A DNA stretch of 64,000 nucleotides, taken from assembly GCA_001507425.1 (NCBI GenBank), contig LMAJ01000010.1, positions 62,001-126,000 on the forward strand, written 5' to 3'. The stretch is from Flavobacteriaceae bacterium CRH (GTDB lineage Bacteria > Bacteroidota > Bacteroidia > Flavobacteriales > Flavobacteriaceae). The stretch's first letter is position 1; each line of letters starts with the position of its first letter. The notes under the pieces were generated by a model, which was not told where the DNA came from, did not search any database, and worked only from the letters and a program-made list of their open reading frames with translations. The position numbers and the translations under genes were made by a program. Shown piece after piece: positions 51,618 through 60,985 of this stretch.

Positions 51618-52811
51618 ATGAAAATTAAGGAAAGTTTATACAATCAAAGAATTGTTTCAATAGATGCTTTACGTGGAATTACAATTTTTGTGATGATTTT
51701 TGTAAACGAATTAGCAAGTGTGAAAAATGTCCCGCAATGGATGAAACACATGCCGGCAGACGCAGATGCGATGACTTTTGTAGATTTAGTTTTTCCTGCA
51801 TTTTTATTCATTGTCGGAATGTCAATTCCATTTGCGTTTAATGCGAGATTAATAAAGGGCGATACTATAAAAACGATTTGGGTACATACTTTGAAAAGAG
51901 CATTGGCTTTAATTATAATTGGAGTTTTTATGGTAAATGCCGAATATGGTTATGATGCCTCAAAAATGATAATTATACCAGCATTTTGGGGATTGCTGGC
52001 TTATATGATGCCAATTCCAATTTGGAATAAATATGCTAACGATTTTCCTGTTTGGTTGAAAAATGTACTTCAATACGGCGGAATATTGACTTTGATAACA
52101 CTGTACTTTTTATATGTTCAGGAAGATACGGGAGAAATTGGCATGACACCAAAATGGTGGGGAATTTTAGGTTTAATAGGTTGGGCATATCTTTTTACCG
52201 TAATTTATTATTGGCTTGTTTCAGGAAAATTGTGGGCAATGATTGCTTTTTTGATTGTTTGTGTTATCGCTAACTCCATTAACTTAACAGAAGGATTAGA
52301 ATTACCGAAATTATTCTGGTTTAATTTTATAGCAGGACATTTAACCCATGCCTCCTTAGTTGCCGCAGGAGTTGTTATTTCATTATTATTTTTTGATCGA
52401 AAAATTCCACTTAAAATTAATTGGCCGGTTATACTATTTGCGATTTTGTTTTTTGCTGTTGGATATTTTTTAAGGCCTTTTTATGGAATATCAAAAATAA
52501 AAGGAACTCCATCCTGGACAATGTTCTCTGCTGCAATTTGTACAACCCTCTTTTATTTTCTGTATTGGTTAATGGAAATTAAAAAACAAACCAAATGGAG
52601 TGTCTTTTTCATGCCCGCAGCAGCAAACCCTTTATTGATTTATATTTTGCCGGGCGTAATTTATTATTTCAATTTGGCTTTCAACATCAAAATTATTCCT
52701 GACTTATTTCGAGAAGGTATTCCCGGAATTATTTGGAGCCTAGTTTTTTCTACTATAATGTTGTTTGTAATGAGGTTATGTAATAAATATAAAATTCAAC
52801 TGCATTTATAA
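51618..52811 (+). CDS. DUF5009/HGSNAT-like membrane acyltransferase
   Basis: 397 residues with about 10-11 TM segments. RIVSIDALRGITIFVMIFVNEL (the DALRG signature of the heparan-glucosaminide N-acetyltransferase/acyltransferase-3 clan), FVDLVFPAFLFIVGMSIPFAF, LKRALALIIIGVF and AAANPLLIYILPG. It probably moves acyl groups to sugars across the membrane; the substrate is unknown. It follows the polysaccharide region but has its own upstream region. Confidence 0.85.
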   Translation: MKIKESLYNQRIVSIDALRGITIFVMIFVNELASVKNVPQWMKHMPADADAMTFVDLVFPAFLFIVGMSIPFAFNARLIKGDTIKTIWVHTLKRALALIIIGVFMVNAEYGYDASKMIIIPAFWGLLAYMMPIPIWNKYANDFPVWLKNVLQYGGILTLITLYFLYVQEDTGEIGMTPKWWGILGLIGWAYLFTVIYYWLVSGKLWAMIAFLIVCVIANSINLTEGLELPKLFWFNFIAGHLTHASLVAAGVVISLLFFDRKIPLKINWPVILFAILFFAVGYFLRPFYGISKIKGTPSWTMFSAAICTTLFYFLYWLMEIKKQTKWSVFFMPAAANPLLIYILPGVIYYFNLAFNIKIIPDLFREGIPGIIWSLVFSTIMLFVMRLCNKYKIQLHL

Positions 52812-52871
52812 AGGCATATTTTTCAAATTCATTTTATTGTTTTAAAACTATCCGTATATCTTAATAAATTT

Positions 52872-52879
52872 TAAATTTG
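52872..52879 (+). promoter_or_regulatory. -7 element (TAAATTTG) before the D15-like barrel gene
   Basis: A perfect TAnnTTTG 25 bp before the ATG; the nearest TTG is 32 bp away, so -33 is unsupported. Confidence 0.5.
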
Positions 52880-52904
52880 TAGGAAATATTCTTAATTTTA
52901 TTTA

Positions 52905-54089
52905 ATGAATAGCTCGAAATTAAAATGGATAGTATTTTTTATTTTAAGCACTCCATTTTGTTATGCACAAAATGACAGCATAACTATGGAGAAAAAGGAT
53001 ATTCTGGACGTCATACATAATGTTTTCAATAAAAAAGAAACTAGAAGTGAAATTAAAGATAAAAAAGTTGCCTTTTCATTATTGCCCGTTCCCGTCGATG
53101 CCAGTTCGAGTACAGGATTGGTGGTTTCGTTTTTAACAACTTTTTATTTGGGCGAAGATCATAAAACAACTAAAATGTCGCAGGTCTCTTTTTCTCCTTA
53201 TTTTAGTTTTAGCAGTCAATATGTTTTTCCATTCCAGTTTTACATTTATACAGAGGATAATAAATGGAATTTTATTGGCGATTATCGTTATTTGATTTAT
53301 CCACAGCTAACATACGGATTAGGAGAACATAATACCAAAGACGAAATGTCTACTTTAGATTATCAGCAATGGCGATTTTATCAGTTTGTTACCCGAAAAG
53401 TAATAGGTGATTTTAGATTCGGCATGGGTTTGATGTTAGATAATTACAAAAATATTTCAGAAGAATCATATATTGATGAAGATACAGATTATGTGAAATA
53501 TATGAATGGAGATTTCTCAGATGAAAATTCTTTTGGTTATGCTTTTCAGGCTTTGTATGATTCAAGAGAAAATAATGTAAATCCTGAACAAGGTTTATAT
53601 ATTGAAGCCGATTTGCGAATAAATACAAGTGGAGCAGAAGGAAAAAAATGGAAATCAATTTATATTGATGCCCGAAAATATCATTCGTTTAATAAATACA
53701 AACACAGAGTTTGGGCTTCAAGAGCTTTTTATTGGGCAACTTTTGATGGTAAACCGCATTATCTTGATCTTCCGAGTATAGGTTGGGATCGTGAAGGAAA
53801 AACCGGCAGAGGATTTACGAAAAACAGATACCGAAGCAATGCCTTGTTGTATTTTGAAACGGAATATAGAACTGACATAACACAAAATGGTTTTTTTGGA
53901 GCTGTATTTTTTGCGAATATTTCATCAGTTTCAAAATTAGAAACCTATCAATTTGAAAAGTGGAATCCGGCCGTTGGAACCGGAATTCGCATTAAATGGA
54001 ATAAACGAAACAACAGCAATTTAGCTTTGGATTTTGGTGTCAGCAAAAACGATTGGTCATTACGGTTAGGATTAACAGAAAATTTCTAA
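52905..54089 (+). CDS. BamA/TamA-type (surface antigen D15) outer-membrane barrel without POTRA domains
   Basis: 394 residues; Sec signal (SSKLKWIVFFILSTPFCYA). Only about 60 residues precede the barrel, so there is no room for POTRA repeats. Barrel landmarks: PVPVDASSSTGLVVSFL, the D15 signature YDSRENNVNPEQGLYIEADLR, GGW-like IGWDREGKTGRGFTKNRYR (loop 6 region) and the final strands GTGIRIKWN...LALDFGVSK, ending ENF with a C-terminal Phe. Possibly an autonomous outer-membrane channel or lipase-associated patatin-type barrel; function unknown. Followed 30 bp later by a GT2 gene. Confidence 0.85.
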   Translation: MNSSKLKWIVFFILSTPFCYAQNDSITMEKKDILDVIHNVFNKKETRSEIKDKKVAFSLLPVPVDASSSTGLVVSFLTTFYLGEDHKTTKMSQVSFSPYFSFSSQYVFPFQFYIYTEDNKWNFIGDYRYLIYPQLTYGLGEHNTKDEMSTLDYQQWRFYQFVTRKVIGDFRFGMGLMLDNYKNISEESYIDEDTDYVKYMNGDFSDENSFGYAFQALYDSRENNVNPEQGLYIEADLRINTSGAEGKKWKSIYIDARKYHSFNKYKHRVWASRAFYWATFDGKPHYLDLPSIGWDREGKTGRGFTKNRYRSNALLYFETEYRTDITQNGFFGAVFFANISSVSKLETYQFEKWNPAVGTGIRIKWNKRNNSNLALDFGVSKNDWSLRLGLTENF

Positions 54090-54119
54090 CTTTCCAAAAA
54101 ATCTACAGCAAAATTTTTC

Positions 54120-55283
54120 ATGCAATTATCGGTAATTATTCTCAGTTATAATGTGCGTTATTTTCTCGAACAATGTGTTTTAAGCGTTCAGGAAGCTATT
54201 GCCACACTTAATGCTGAAATTATAGTAATCGACAATAATTCTACAGACGATAGTTGTTTAATGATGGAACAACAATTTCCGGAAATTAAACTTATTAAAA
54301 ACAAAGAAAATGCAGGTTTTCCTAAAGGAAATAATATTGCCGTTGCACAAGCTCAGGGAAAATATATTTGTATACTAAATCCGGATACAGTCGTTGCAGA
54401 TGATACTTTTAGTAAAATTTTGGCTTTCGCCGAAAAACAAATAAATTTAGGGATCATAGGCTGCAAATTAATTGACGGAACAGGAAATTTTCTGCCGGAA
54501 AGTAAACGAAGTATTCCAGCGCCTTGGGTTGCTTTTACAAAGTTTTTTGGTTTGTATAAAATTTTTCCAAAAACACATCTTTTTAATCAATATTATGCGC
54601 AGCATCTATCTGAAAATGAAACAGGAAAAGTGGATATTTTAGTTGGCGCCTTTATGTTTATGCAACGAGATTTATATCTTGATTTAAAGGGTTTTGATGA
54701 AGATTGTTTCATGTATGCAGATGATATCGATTTGTGCTATCGTGCTTTGCAAAATCAAAAAGCAAATTATTATTTTCATGAAACTACCGTAATTCATTAC
54801 AAAGGTGAAAGTACGGTAAAAGATGAAAAATATATGAAGCGCTTTCAGGAAGCGATGCGCTTTTTTTATAAGAAGCATTTTAAAAAATCATTCTTTTTTG
54901 AAATTTTTATTCAGGTCGGAATTATATTTTTTTCTTTTGTTAAAATGTTTCAGGGAAAAACAAAGCCAAAACCATTACCGGAAAGTTATGTTTTGTATTC
55001 TTCAAATGAAATATTATCCGAAAAATTGACTCATATTTTCAAAAATAAAGTAGTTATTTTCGATTTCAAAAAAGAAAAAACAGTAAATTCGTCTCAGATT
55101 TTTGGGGCTAAAAGACTAGAGATAATTTTGGATAATCAATATGTTTCATTCAAAAAATGTATCAAAATCATAGAAACTCTTAAAGATAAGAGCATTACTT
55201 TTAAAATTTTCCCCAAAAACACAAATTTTATTATTGGGAGTGATTCAAGAAATGATCGAGGTCAAATTATAAAAATCGAGTAA
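54120..55283 (+). CDS. Glycosyltransferase family 2 (rhamnosyltransferase-like)
   Basis: 387 residues. GT-A domain in the first 260: LSVIILSYNVRYFLEQCVLSV, IIVIDNNSTDDS, NKENAGFPKGNNIA, ICILNPDTVV (DxD as NPDT), GAFMFMQRDLY and MYADDIDLCYR (catalytic DD). The tail of about 120 residues has one TM-like segment and an alpha/beta domain. WbbL/RfbF-type GTs look like this. It stands alone, outside the main polysaccharide operon, so it may modify another glycan. Confidence 0.87.
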   Translation: MQLSVIILSYNVRYFLEQCVLSVQEAIATLNAEIIVIDNNSTDDSCLMMEQQFPEIKLIKNKENAGFPKGNNIAVAQAQGKYICILNPDTVVADDTFSKILAFAEKQINLGIIGCKLIDGTGNFLPESKRSIPAPWVAFTKFFGLYKIFPKTHLFNQYYAQHLSENETGKVDILVGAFMFMQRDLYLDLKGFDEDCFMYADDIDLCYRALQNQKANYYFHETTVIHYKGESTVKDEKYMKRFQEAMRFFYKKHFKKSFFFEIFIQVGIIFFSFVKMFQGKTKPKPLPESYVLYSSNEILSEKLTHIFKNKVVIFDFKKEKTVNSSQIFGAKRLEIILDNQYVSFKKCIKIIETLKDKSITFKIFPKNTNFIIGSDSRNDRGQIIKIE

Positions 55284-55367
55284 AAAATTATATTAAATGT
55301 AATTTATATTTAAAATATTCAGTAATTTCGCAATCTGAAAATTAAAATCACCCTTGAGGTTAACAAT

Positions 55368-56717
55368 ATGGCAAGATTTGAATTAAAACTTCCTAAAATG
55401 GGAGAAAGTGTAGCTGAAGCAACTATTACAAACTGGTTGAAAGAAGTTGGAGACAAAATTGAAGCTGATGAAGCTGTACTCGAAATTGCTACTGATAAAG
55501 TAGATAGCGAAGTGCCAAGCGAAGTTTCAGGAATTTTAGTTGAACAATTATTTGGCAAAGATGATTTAGTTCAGGTGGGTCAAACCATTGCAATTATTGA
55601 AACAGAAGGTGATGCACCAGAAGTTAAAGTTGTAGAACAAGTTGCAGCTCCGACAGAGGTTGAAGCAATTGAAAAAACGATTGAAGCAGCACAGGAAACT
55701 GTTGCTACTCCACAAAATTTTTCAGGGTCAGACAAATTCTTTTCTCCATTAGTAAAAAATATTGCAAAAGAAGAAGGCATTTCGGTTGCTGAATTAGATA
55801 ATCTTAACGGTTCAGGAAAAGACGGACGAATTACTAAAGAAGATATCTTAAAATATATTGAAGATCGCAAATCTGGTGCAATTATTTCAACTCCAAAAGT
55901 TGTTGAAGATGCTCCAAAACCAATAGAAGTTGTTTCTCAAATTGCTCCACAGGTTACAGAACCTGCAGTTCAAAAAAGTCAACAAGCAGTTCCTGTTTCT
56001 GTAAACGGAGGTGATGAAATTATCGAAATGGACAGAATGCGTAAACTGATTTCAGGTTACATGATCGCTTCTGTACAAACTTCGGCTCATGTTCAGTCGT
56101 TTATAGAAGTTGATGTAACCAATATTGTAAAATGGAGAGATAAAGTTAAAACAGCTTTCGAAAAAAGAGAAGGCGAGAAATTGACTTTTACGCCAATTAT
56201 GATGGAAGCAGTTGCAAAAGCATTAAAAGATTTTCCGGGAATGAACATCTCTGTTAATGGCGATTACATCATTAAAAAGAAAAATATAAATTTAGGAATG
56301 GCTGCGGCCTTGCCAAACGGAAATTTGATTGTTCCTGTTATTAAAAATGCAGATCAGTTAAACCTGGTTGGAATGGCAAAAGCGGTAAACGATTTAGGAA
56401 ACCGTGCGAAAACCGGAAAACTAAAACCAGACGATACGCAAGGCGGAACTTATACAGTAACAAACGTAGGAACGTTTGGAAGTGTTTTTGGAACGCCAAT
56501 TATCAATCAGCCTCAAGTTGGAATTTTAGCTCTTGGTGCAATTCGTAAAGTGCCCGCAGTTATCGAAACTCCTGAAGGTGATTTTATCGGAATTCGTCAA
56601 AAAATGTTCCTTTCGCATTCTTACGATCATAGAGTTGTAGACGGTGCATTAGGAGGAAGTTTTGTAAAACGCGTTGCAGAATATTTAGAAGCTTTTGATG
56701 TAGATAGAGACTTTTAG
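55368..56717 (+). CDS. 2-oxoacid dehydrogenase complex dihydrolipoyl acyltransferase (E2)
   Basis: 449 residues in the classical order: lipoyl domain with Lys44 in EIATDKVDSEVPSE, an Ala/Pro/Glu linker, an E3-binding domain (SPLVKNIAKEEGISVAELDNLNGSGKDGRITKEDIL, about 125-160), a second linker, then the catalytic core with DHRVVDG (His about 421, Asp about 425) and GSVFGTPIINQPQVGIL. One lipoyl domain and the core type suggest the branched-chain or 2-oxoglutarate/pyruvate E2 common in Flavobacteria; which complex is not certain. No E1 or E3 is adjacent. Confidence 0.93.
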   Translation: MARFELKLPKMGESVAEATITNWLKEVGDKIEADEAVLEIATDKVDSEVPSEVSGILVEQLFGKDDLVQVGQTIAIIETEGDAPEVKVVEQVAAPTEVEAIEKTIEAAQETVATPQNFSGSDKFFSPLVKNIAKEEGISVAELDNLNGSGKDGRITKEDILKYIEDRKSGAIISTPKVVEDAPKPIEVVSQIAPQVTEPAVQKSQQAVPVSVNGGDEIIEMDRMRKLISGYMIASVQTSAHVQSFIEVDVTNIVKWRDKVKTAFEKREGEKLTFTPIMMEAVAKALKDFPGMNISVNGDYIIKKKNINLGMAAALPNGNLIVPVIKNADQLNLVGMAKAVNDLGNRAKTGKLKPDDTQGGTYTVTNVGTFGSVFGTPIINQPQVGILALGAIRKVPAVIETPEGDFIGIRQKMFLSHSYDHRVVDGALGGSFVKRVAEYLEAFDVDRDF

Positions 56718-56741
56718 GAAATAAGAATTTTATAAATATTT

Positions 56742-56776
56742 AACCCTTTTAACATTTTAGATGTTGAAAGGGTTTT
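56742..56776 (+). terminator. Terminator of the E2 gene
   Basis: AACCCTTTTAACAT (56742-56755) and ATGTTGAAAGGGTT (56761-56774), one G-T pair, loop TTTAG. A T-rich tract follows. Confidence 0.8.
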
Positions 56777-56855
56777 CTTTTTCTGATAAATTTATAATCA
56801 AAGTAAGAATCCTAGAACTTTGTAAAAAAAACGGGGAAAATTCGTCTTTAAAATT

Positions 56856-56863
56856 TATATTTG
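56856..56863 (+). promoter_or_regulatory. -7 element (TATATTTG) of the exonuclease gene
   Basis: A perfect TAnnTTTG 20 bp before the ATG; no good -33 element seen. Confidence 0.55.
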
Positions 56864-56883
56864 TAGACTTATAAAATTTAAAT

Positions 56884-57654
56884 ATGGAACTAAAACTCAA
56901 CAAACCAATTTGCTTTTTTGATCTCGAAACGACAGGAATTGATATAGGAAAAGATCGAATAGTAGAAATTTCAATATTTAAAGTTTTTCCTAACGGAAAT
57001 AAAGAAAGTAAAACCTGGTTGGTGAATCCTACAATTCCAATTCCGGCTCAGACAACGGCAGTTCATGGTATTACAGATGAAAAAGTGGCAAATGAACCTA
57101 CTTTTAATGAACTGGCGCCTCAAATTCATAATATGATTAAGGATAGTGATTTGGGCGGATTTAATTCAGATCGTTTTGATATTCCGTTATTGGCAGAAGA
57201 ATTACTTCGTGCCGGAGTTGATTTTGATATGAAAAATAAAGTTTCAGTAGATGTTCAGACTATTTTTCACAAAATGGAAGAACGCACATTAAGTGCTGCA
57301 TTGAAATTTTACTGTGGAAAAAGTTTAGAAAACGCACACTCTGCAGAAGCAGATACCATGGCAACTTATGAGATTTTGAAAGCACAATTAGATCGTTATC
57401 CTGAATTGGAAAATGACATGAAAATATTGTCTGAATTTACAACTCGCAAAAAAATCGCTGATTTTGCCGGAATGATCGCTTTTGATAAAGATAATGAAGA
57501 GATTTTTGCCTTTGGAAAACACAAAGGCGCAAAAGTAGAAAAAGTCTTAGAAACGGAACCTGGCTATTTTAGCTGGATTCAAAATGCTGATTTTCCTCTA
57601 TATACCAAAAAAGTCTTAACAGCCATTAAATTAAGAAAGTTAAATACTAAATAA
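56884..57654 (+). CDS. DnaQ/ExoX-like DEDDh 3'-5' exonuclease
   Basis: 256 residues. Exo I FFDLETTG (Asp13, Glu15), Exo II in GFNSDRFDIPLL, Exo III HSAEADTMATYEIL (the DEDDh His-Asp). A C-terminal domain from about 200, FAFGKHKGAKVEKVLETEPGYFSWI, is the small module seen in ExoX-like exonucleases. It could be a proofreading subunit or a repair nuclease; a stand-alone nuclease is favoured because of this extra module. A CTAAG repeat follows its stop by four bases. Confidence 0.9.
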   Translation: MELKLNKPICFFDLETTGIDIGKDRIVEISIFKVFPNGNKESKTWLVNPTIPIPAQTTAVHGITDEKVANEPTFNELAPQIHNMIKDSDLGGFNSDRFDIPLLAEELLRAGVDFDMKNKVSVDVQTIFHKMEERTLSAALKFYCGKSLENAHSAEADTMATYEILKAQLDRYPELENDMKILSEFTTRKKIADFAGMIAFDKDNEEIFAFGKHKGAKVEKVLETEPGYFSWIQNADFPLYTKKVLTAIKLRKLNTK

Positions 57655-57658
57655 GGCT

Positions 57659-57729
57659 CTAAGTGGCTAAGCTTATAAGGTTCTGGGTTTTACTTGAATT
57701 CTTAGAAGCTTAGCTACTTAGCCACTTAG
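57659..57729. repeat. CTAAG-word inverted repeat
   Basis: CTAAGTGGCTAAG (57659-57671) and CTTAGCCACTTAG (57717-57729) are perfect 13-bp complements, with additional CTTAG words in the loop. It fills the space between the exonuclease and the FAH-family gene. Same family as 1831-1952. Confidence 0.85.
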
Positions 57730-57741
57730 AAGCTATAAAAG

Positions 57742-58353
57742 ATGAAAATACTTTGTATCGGTAGAAATTATGCCAATCATATTGAAGAATTAAAAAACGA
57801 AAGACCTTCAGAACCTGTCGTTTTTATGAAGCCGGATTCGGCAGTTTTATTAAAACAACATCCTTTTGTAATCCCTGAATTTTCTGAAGATATTCATCAC
57901 GAAATAGAAATAATTGTTAAAATTAATAAAGTTGGTAAATACATTGAACCTAAATTTGCGCATAAGTATTATGATGAAATTAGCGTAGGTATCGATTTTA
58001 CTGCCAGAGATTTACAAGCTCAGTTAAAAGCCAAAGGATTGCCTTGGGAAAAAGCAAAAGCATTTGATGGTTCTGCTGTGATTGGAGATTTTTTGCCTAA
58101 AACCGATTTTGTTTCGATGGAAAATCTTAGTTTTGAGCTTACAAATAACGCACAAACAGTTCAAAAAGGCAATACAAGTCATATGCTTTGGAAGATTGAT
58201 GAACTTGTTTCGTATGTTTCGCAATTCTTTACGCTTAAAATAGGGGATATAATTTTCACAGGAACTCCGGAAGGTGTTGCTGCGGTAAAACCAAATGACG
58301 TTTTAGAAGGCTTTTTAGAAGATAAAAAATTATTTAGAATACAAGTAAAATAA
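57742..58353 (+). CDS. Fumarylacetoacetate hydrolase (FAH) family protein
   Basis: 203 residues. CIGRNYANHIEEL, EPVVFMKPDSAVL, HHEIEIIVKINK (metal-ligand HxE-type), GIDFTARDLQ, KAKAFDGSAVIG and IGDIIFTGTPEGV are all conserved in FAHD1-like enzymes (acylpyruvase/oxaloacetate decarboxylase activity in characterised members). Its stop overlaps the Hpt gene start by one base. Cytosolic; the exact ketoacid substrate is unknown. Confidence 0.93.
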   Translation: MKILCIGRNYANHIEELKNERPSEPVVFMKPDSAVLLKQHPFVIPEFSEDIHHEIEIIVKINKVGKYIEPKFAHKYYDEISVGIDFTARDLQAQLKAKGLPWEKAKAFDGSAVIGDFLPKTDFVSMENLSFELTNNAQTVQKGNTSHMLWKIDELVSYVSQFFTLKIGDIIFTGTPEGVAAVKPNDVLEGFLEDKKLFRIQVK

Positions 58354-58697
58354 TGGCTTTAAAATATAACCTTTCGAAAGTGTATGCACTTTCAGATAAC
58401 GATCCTGAATTTGTAAACGAAATTCTTAAACTATTCGTTACAGAAGTTCCTGAAGATTTAAAACAAATCAAAGAAGGAATCAAAAAAAAGGATCATAAAT
58501 ATGCCTATGCCTATGCACACAAAATTAAGCCAACATTAGATTTAATGGGTTTAAATGTGGCCTTTGAAGAAATTCTTCAGGTAGAAGCCTGGACAAAAGC
58601 TGAAGGCAAGAAAAAAGAAATTGTAGAAACATTTAAAAGTATTAAGCTGCAGGTAAAAGAAGCTATCAAAGAAATTAAAAAAGACTTTGACGTTTAA
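58353..58697 (+). CDS. Hpt (histidine phosphotransfer) domain protein
   Basis: 114 residues, all-helical. The phosphorylatable His is in AYAHKIKPTLDLMGL (His52 in AHKIKP), the Bacteroidota variant of the Hpt box. It shuttles phosphate between hybrid sensor kinases and response regulators. No kinase or regulator is adjacent; the only tie is translational overlap with the FAH-family gene. A 235-bp gap with no recognisable feature separates it from cinA. Confidence 0.85.
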   Translation: MALKYNLSKVYALSDNDPEFVNEILKLFVTEVPEDLKQIKEGIKKKDHKYAYAYAHKIKPTLDLMGLNVAFEEILQVEAWTKAEGKKKEIVETFKSIKLQVKEAIKEIKKDFDV

Positions 58698-58932
58698 TTT
58701 GGCGTTACCCTATTTTTGTCCTTTTTAAAAGTAGGTTAAAAAATAGGTATTCCCTAGGCTTCGGTAGTGCAATATCTTTTATTTCGGTTTTTTTTGTTCA
58801 ATAAGCGCCTTTAGTTTGTTGCAAAAAGATGCCGTTCTACCCCTTCTCAAAATCGTTTCAATGACAACCTACTTTCTAATAATAAACTTACGATTAATAA
58901 TTTAAAACTTCGTAAGAAAAATATTTCACGAT

Positions 58933-60186
58933 ATGAAAGCAACTATTATTACTATTGGAGATGAAATTTTAATAGGACAGATTGTAGATACAAACTCTGC
59001 ATTTATTGCCAAATCACTTGACCGGATTGGTGTCGAAATTCATGAAATGATTTCGATAAGCGATGATAAAAAACACATTTTAGATACTTTTGCACAACTA
59101 CAAAATAAAGTTGATGTTGTTTTAATTACTGGCGGATTAGGTCCGACAAAAGACGATATAACTAAAAAAACATTCTGCGAATACTTTGATGATGAGTTGG
59201 TTGTAAATCCGCAAGTTTTGGCTCACGTAACAGAATTAATCGAAGGTTTTTATAAACGACCAATTTCGCAATTAAATAAAGATCAAGCCTTAGTTCCGTC
59301 AAAATGTACTGTTTTGCACAACAAAATGGGCACTGCGCCAGGAATGTGGATGAAGAAAGAAAATACCGTTTTTATATCACTTCCTGGAGTTCCGTACGAA
59401 ATGAAGTATTTAGTAGAAGAAGAGATAATTCCTAAAATAGTAAGCGAATATAAACGTCCGTATATTATTCATAAAACCATTTTAACCTATGGGCAAGGTG
59501 AGAGCTTAGTGGCAGAACGTATCGAAGATTGGGAGAATAATCTGCCTGAATTTATTAAATTGGCTTATTTGCCAAATCCGGGTAGAGTACGTTTACGTTT
59601 GTCTGCCAGAGGAACAAATAAAGAGCAATTAGAAGCAGCAATTGATAAAAATGTAAAATCGTTAGATGCTATTATTCATGATATTATAGTAGGATACGAA
59701 GAAAACGAAACAATAGAATCTGTAGTTGGAAAGTTACTTACAAAGCAAAATAAAACAATTGCTACCGCTGAAAGTATTACAGGTGGAAAAATTGCTTCAA
59801 TTTTGTCAGCCGTTCCCGGGGCTTCTAACTACTTTAGAGGCAGTGTAGTTTCGTATGCGACAGAGGCTAAAGTGAGTGTTCTCGGTATTTCACAAGATTT
59901 AATAGACCAATATTCGGTAGTAAGTGCACAAGTAGCTTCGGCTATGGCTTTGAATGTGAAAGAGATACTCAAAACTGACTATGCAATTGCAACAACCGGG
60001 AACGCCGGACCTACAAAAGGAGACTCAAATGCAGAAATTGGTACTGTTTTTATCGCTTTGGCAACTCCAAATGATATAATTGTTGAAGAATTTAATTTTG
60101 GCCAACCACGTGAAAAAGTGATAGATAGAGCCACGATTAAGAGTTTAGAAATATTACAGAAAGAAATTTTGAAAATTGTGCAATAA
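58933..60186 (+). CDS. cinA: CinA: NMN deamidase / ADP-ribose pyrophosphatase-type competence-damage protein
   Basis: 417 residues. The N-terminal MoCF-like domain has [35 protein letters not shown] and [13 protein letters not shown]. The C-terminal CinA domain (about 260 to the end) has [35 protein letters not shown], and [23 protein letters not shown], the NMN-amidohydrolase core (AES serine). It recycles NMN from DNA ligase activity to nicotinate mononucleotide. Followed 71 bp later by rpmB with its own promoter. Confidence 0.95.
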   Translation: MKATIITIGDEILIGQIVDTNSAFIAKSLDRIGVEIHEMISISDDKKHILDTFAQLQNKVDVVLITGGLGPTKDDITKKTFCEYFDDELVVNPQVLAHVTELIEGFYKRPISQLNKDQALVPSKCTVLHNKMGTAPGMWMKKENTVFISLPGVPYEMKYLVEEEIIPKIVSEYKRPYIIHKTILTYGQGESLVAERIEDWENNLPEFIKLAYLPNPGRVRLRLSARGTNKEQLEAAIDKNVKSLDAIIHDIIVGYEENETIESVVGKLLTKQNKTIATAESITGGKIASILSAVPGASNYFRGSVVSYATEAKVSVLGISQDLIDQYSVVSAQVASAMALNVKEILKTDYAIATTGNAGPTKGDSNAEIGTVFIALATPNDIIVEEFNFGQPREKVIDRATIKSLEILQKEILKIVQ

Positions 60187-60190
60187 TTTT

Positions 60191-60221
60191 TTGCTACAAT
60201 GGTTTATTTTTCTTTTCTTTG
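60191..60221 (+). promoter_or_regulatory. Promoter of the rpmB-rpmG operon
   Basis: -33 TTG (60191-60193), 20-bp spacer, -7 TTTCTTTG (60214-60221; one mismatch to TAnnTTTG), 36 bp before the ATG. Confidence 0.55.
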
Positions 60222-60257
60222 CACCCTGATTTTGAATAACGATAAAAGATAAGTATA

Positions 60258-60494
60258 ATGTCAAGAGTTTGTGACCTTACAGGTAAAAGAGCGATGGTAG
60301 GAAATAACGTTTCTCACGCTATGAACAAAACTAAGAGAAAGTTTTCTGTAAACTTAGTTAAAAAGCGTTTTTATCTTCCAGAAGAAGATAGATGGATTAC
60401 TCTTAGAGTAGCAGCATCTACGATAAAAACAATTAATAAAAATGGAATCACTGCTGTTTTGAAAAAAGCACAGTCAGAAGGATTTATCAAATAA
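60258..60494 (+). CDS. rpmB: 50S ribosomal protein L28
   Basis: 78 residues: [26 protein letters not shown], then a basic RRF-like middle ([16 protein letters not shown]) and [20 protein letters not shown]. Only one cysteine, so this is the zinc-free form. First in a block rpmB-rpmG-DUF4295, 27 bp before rpmG. Confidence 0.98.
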   Translation: MSRVCDLTGKRAMVGNNVSHAMNKTKRKFSVNLVKKRFYLPEEDRWITLRVAASTIKTINKNGITAVLKKAQSEGFIK

Positions 60495-60521
60495 TCTTTT
60501 CCTAAATAAATATATAGCAAG

Positions 60522-60704
60522 ATGGCAAAGAAAGGTAATAGAATCCAGGTAATTTTGGAATGTACTGAGCACAAGACTTCTGGTGTTCCAGGAACTTCAA
60601 GATACATTACAACTAAGAACAAAAAAAATACTCCGGACAGATTAGAGATTAAAAAATTTAATCCAATCTTGAAACGCGTAACTGTTCACAAAGAAATTAA
60701 GTAA
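60522..60704 (+). CDS. rpmG: 50S ribosomal protein L33
   Basis: 60 residues: [18 protein letters not shown], then [28 protein letters not shown]. It lacks the paired CxxC sites and has a single Cys14, so it is the zinc-independent (C-minus) paralogue. 27 bp after rpmB. Confidence 0.98.
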
Positions 60705-60710
60705 TAATTA

Positions 60711-60779
60711 GAGATTTTTGTAAATCTCAAATGGTTTTGCCATTTAGAGTTTTATAGAAAACTTCAAATAACATTTGAA
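60711..60779 (+). promoter_or_regulatory. Three consecutive hairpins before the DUF4295 gene
   Basis: GAGATTT/AAATCTC (60711-60728), AAATGG/CCATTT (60729-60745) and TTCAAAT/ATTTGAA (60763-60779). The third ends two bases before the ATG at 60782 and would hide its ribosome binding region. Confidence 0.5.
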
Positions 60780-60781
60780 TC

Positions 60782-60934
60782 ATGGCAAAGAAAACCGTAG
60801 CATCGTTACAAACATCTTCTAAGAGATTATCAAAAGCCATCAAAATGGTGAAATCTCCTAAAACTGGCGCATATACATTCGTAGAATCTATTATGGCTCC
60901 TGAAGAAGTTGATACTTTCTTGAAAAAGAAATAA
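60782..60934 (+). CDS. DUF4295 small ribosome-linked protein
   Basis: 50 residues, too short for routine gene callers: MAKKTVASLQTSSKRLSKAI, then KMVKSPKTGAYTFVESIM and a KKK tail. Basic N-terminus. The DUF4295 family is fixed between rpmG and ftsY in Bacteroidota. A ribosomal association is suggested by position and by basicity only. Terminated at 60954-60985. Confidence 0.88.
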   Translation: MAKKTVASLQTSSKRLSKAIKMVKSPKTGAYTFVESIMAPEEVDTFLKKK

Positions 60935-60953
60935 TTACAATCACATTATATAG

Positions 60954-60985
60954 AAAAGCTACTTTCATTCGGAAGTAGCTTTTTT
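60954..60985 (+). terminator. Terminator of the rpmB-rpmG-DUF4295 block
   Basis: AAAAGCTACTT (60954-60964) and AAGTAGCTTTT (60973-60983), followed by further T to 60985. Confidence 0.85.

Noticed and set aside
58698..58932. 235-bp gap before cinA as an RNA gene
   Set aside because: No tRNA cloverleaf, no recognisable riboswitch or small RNA pattern, no clear hairpin with T-run.
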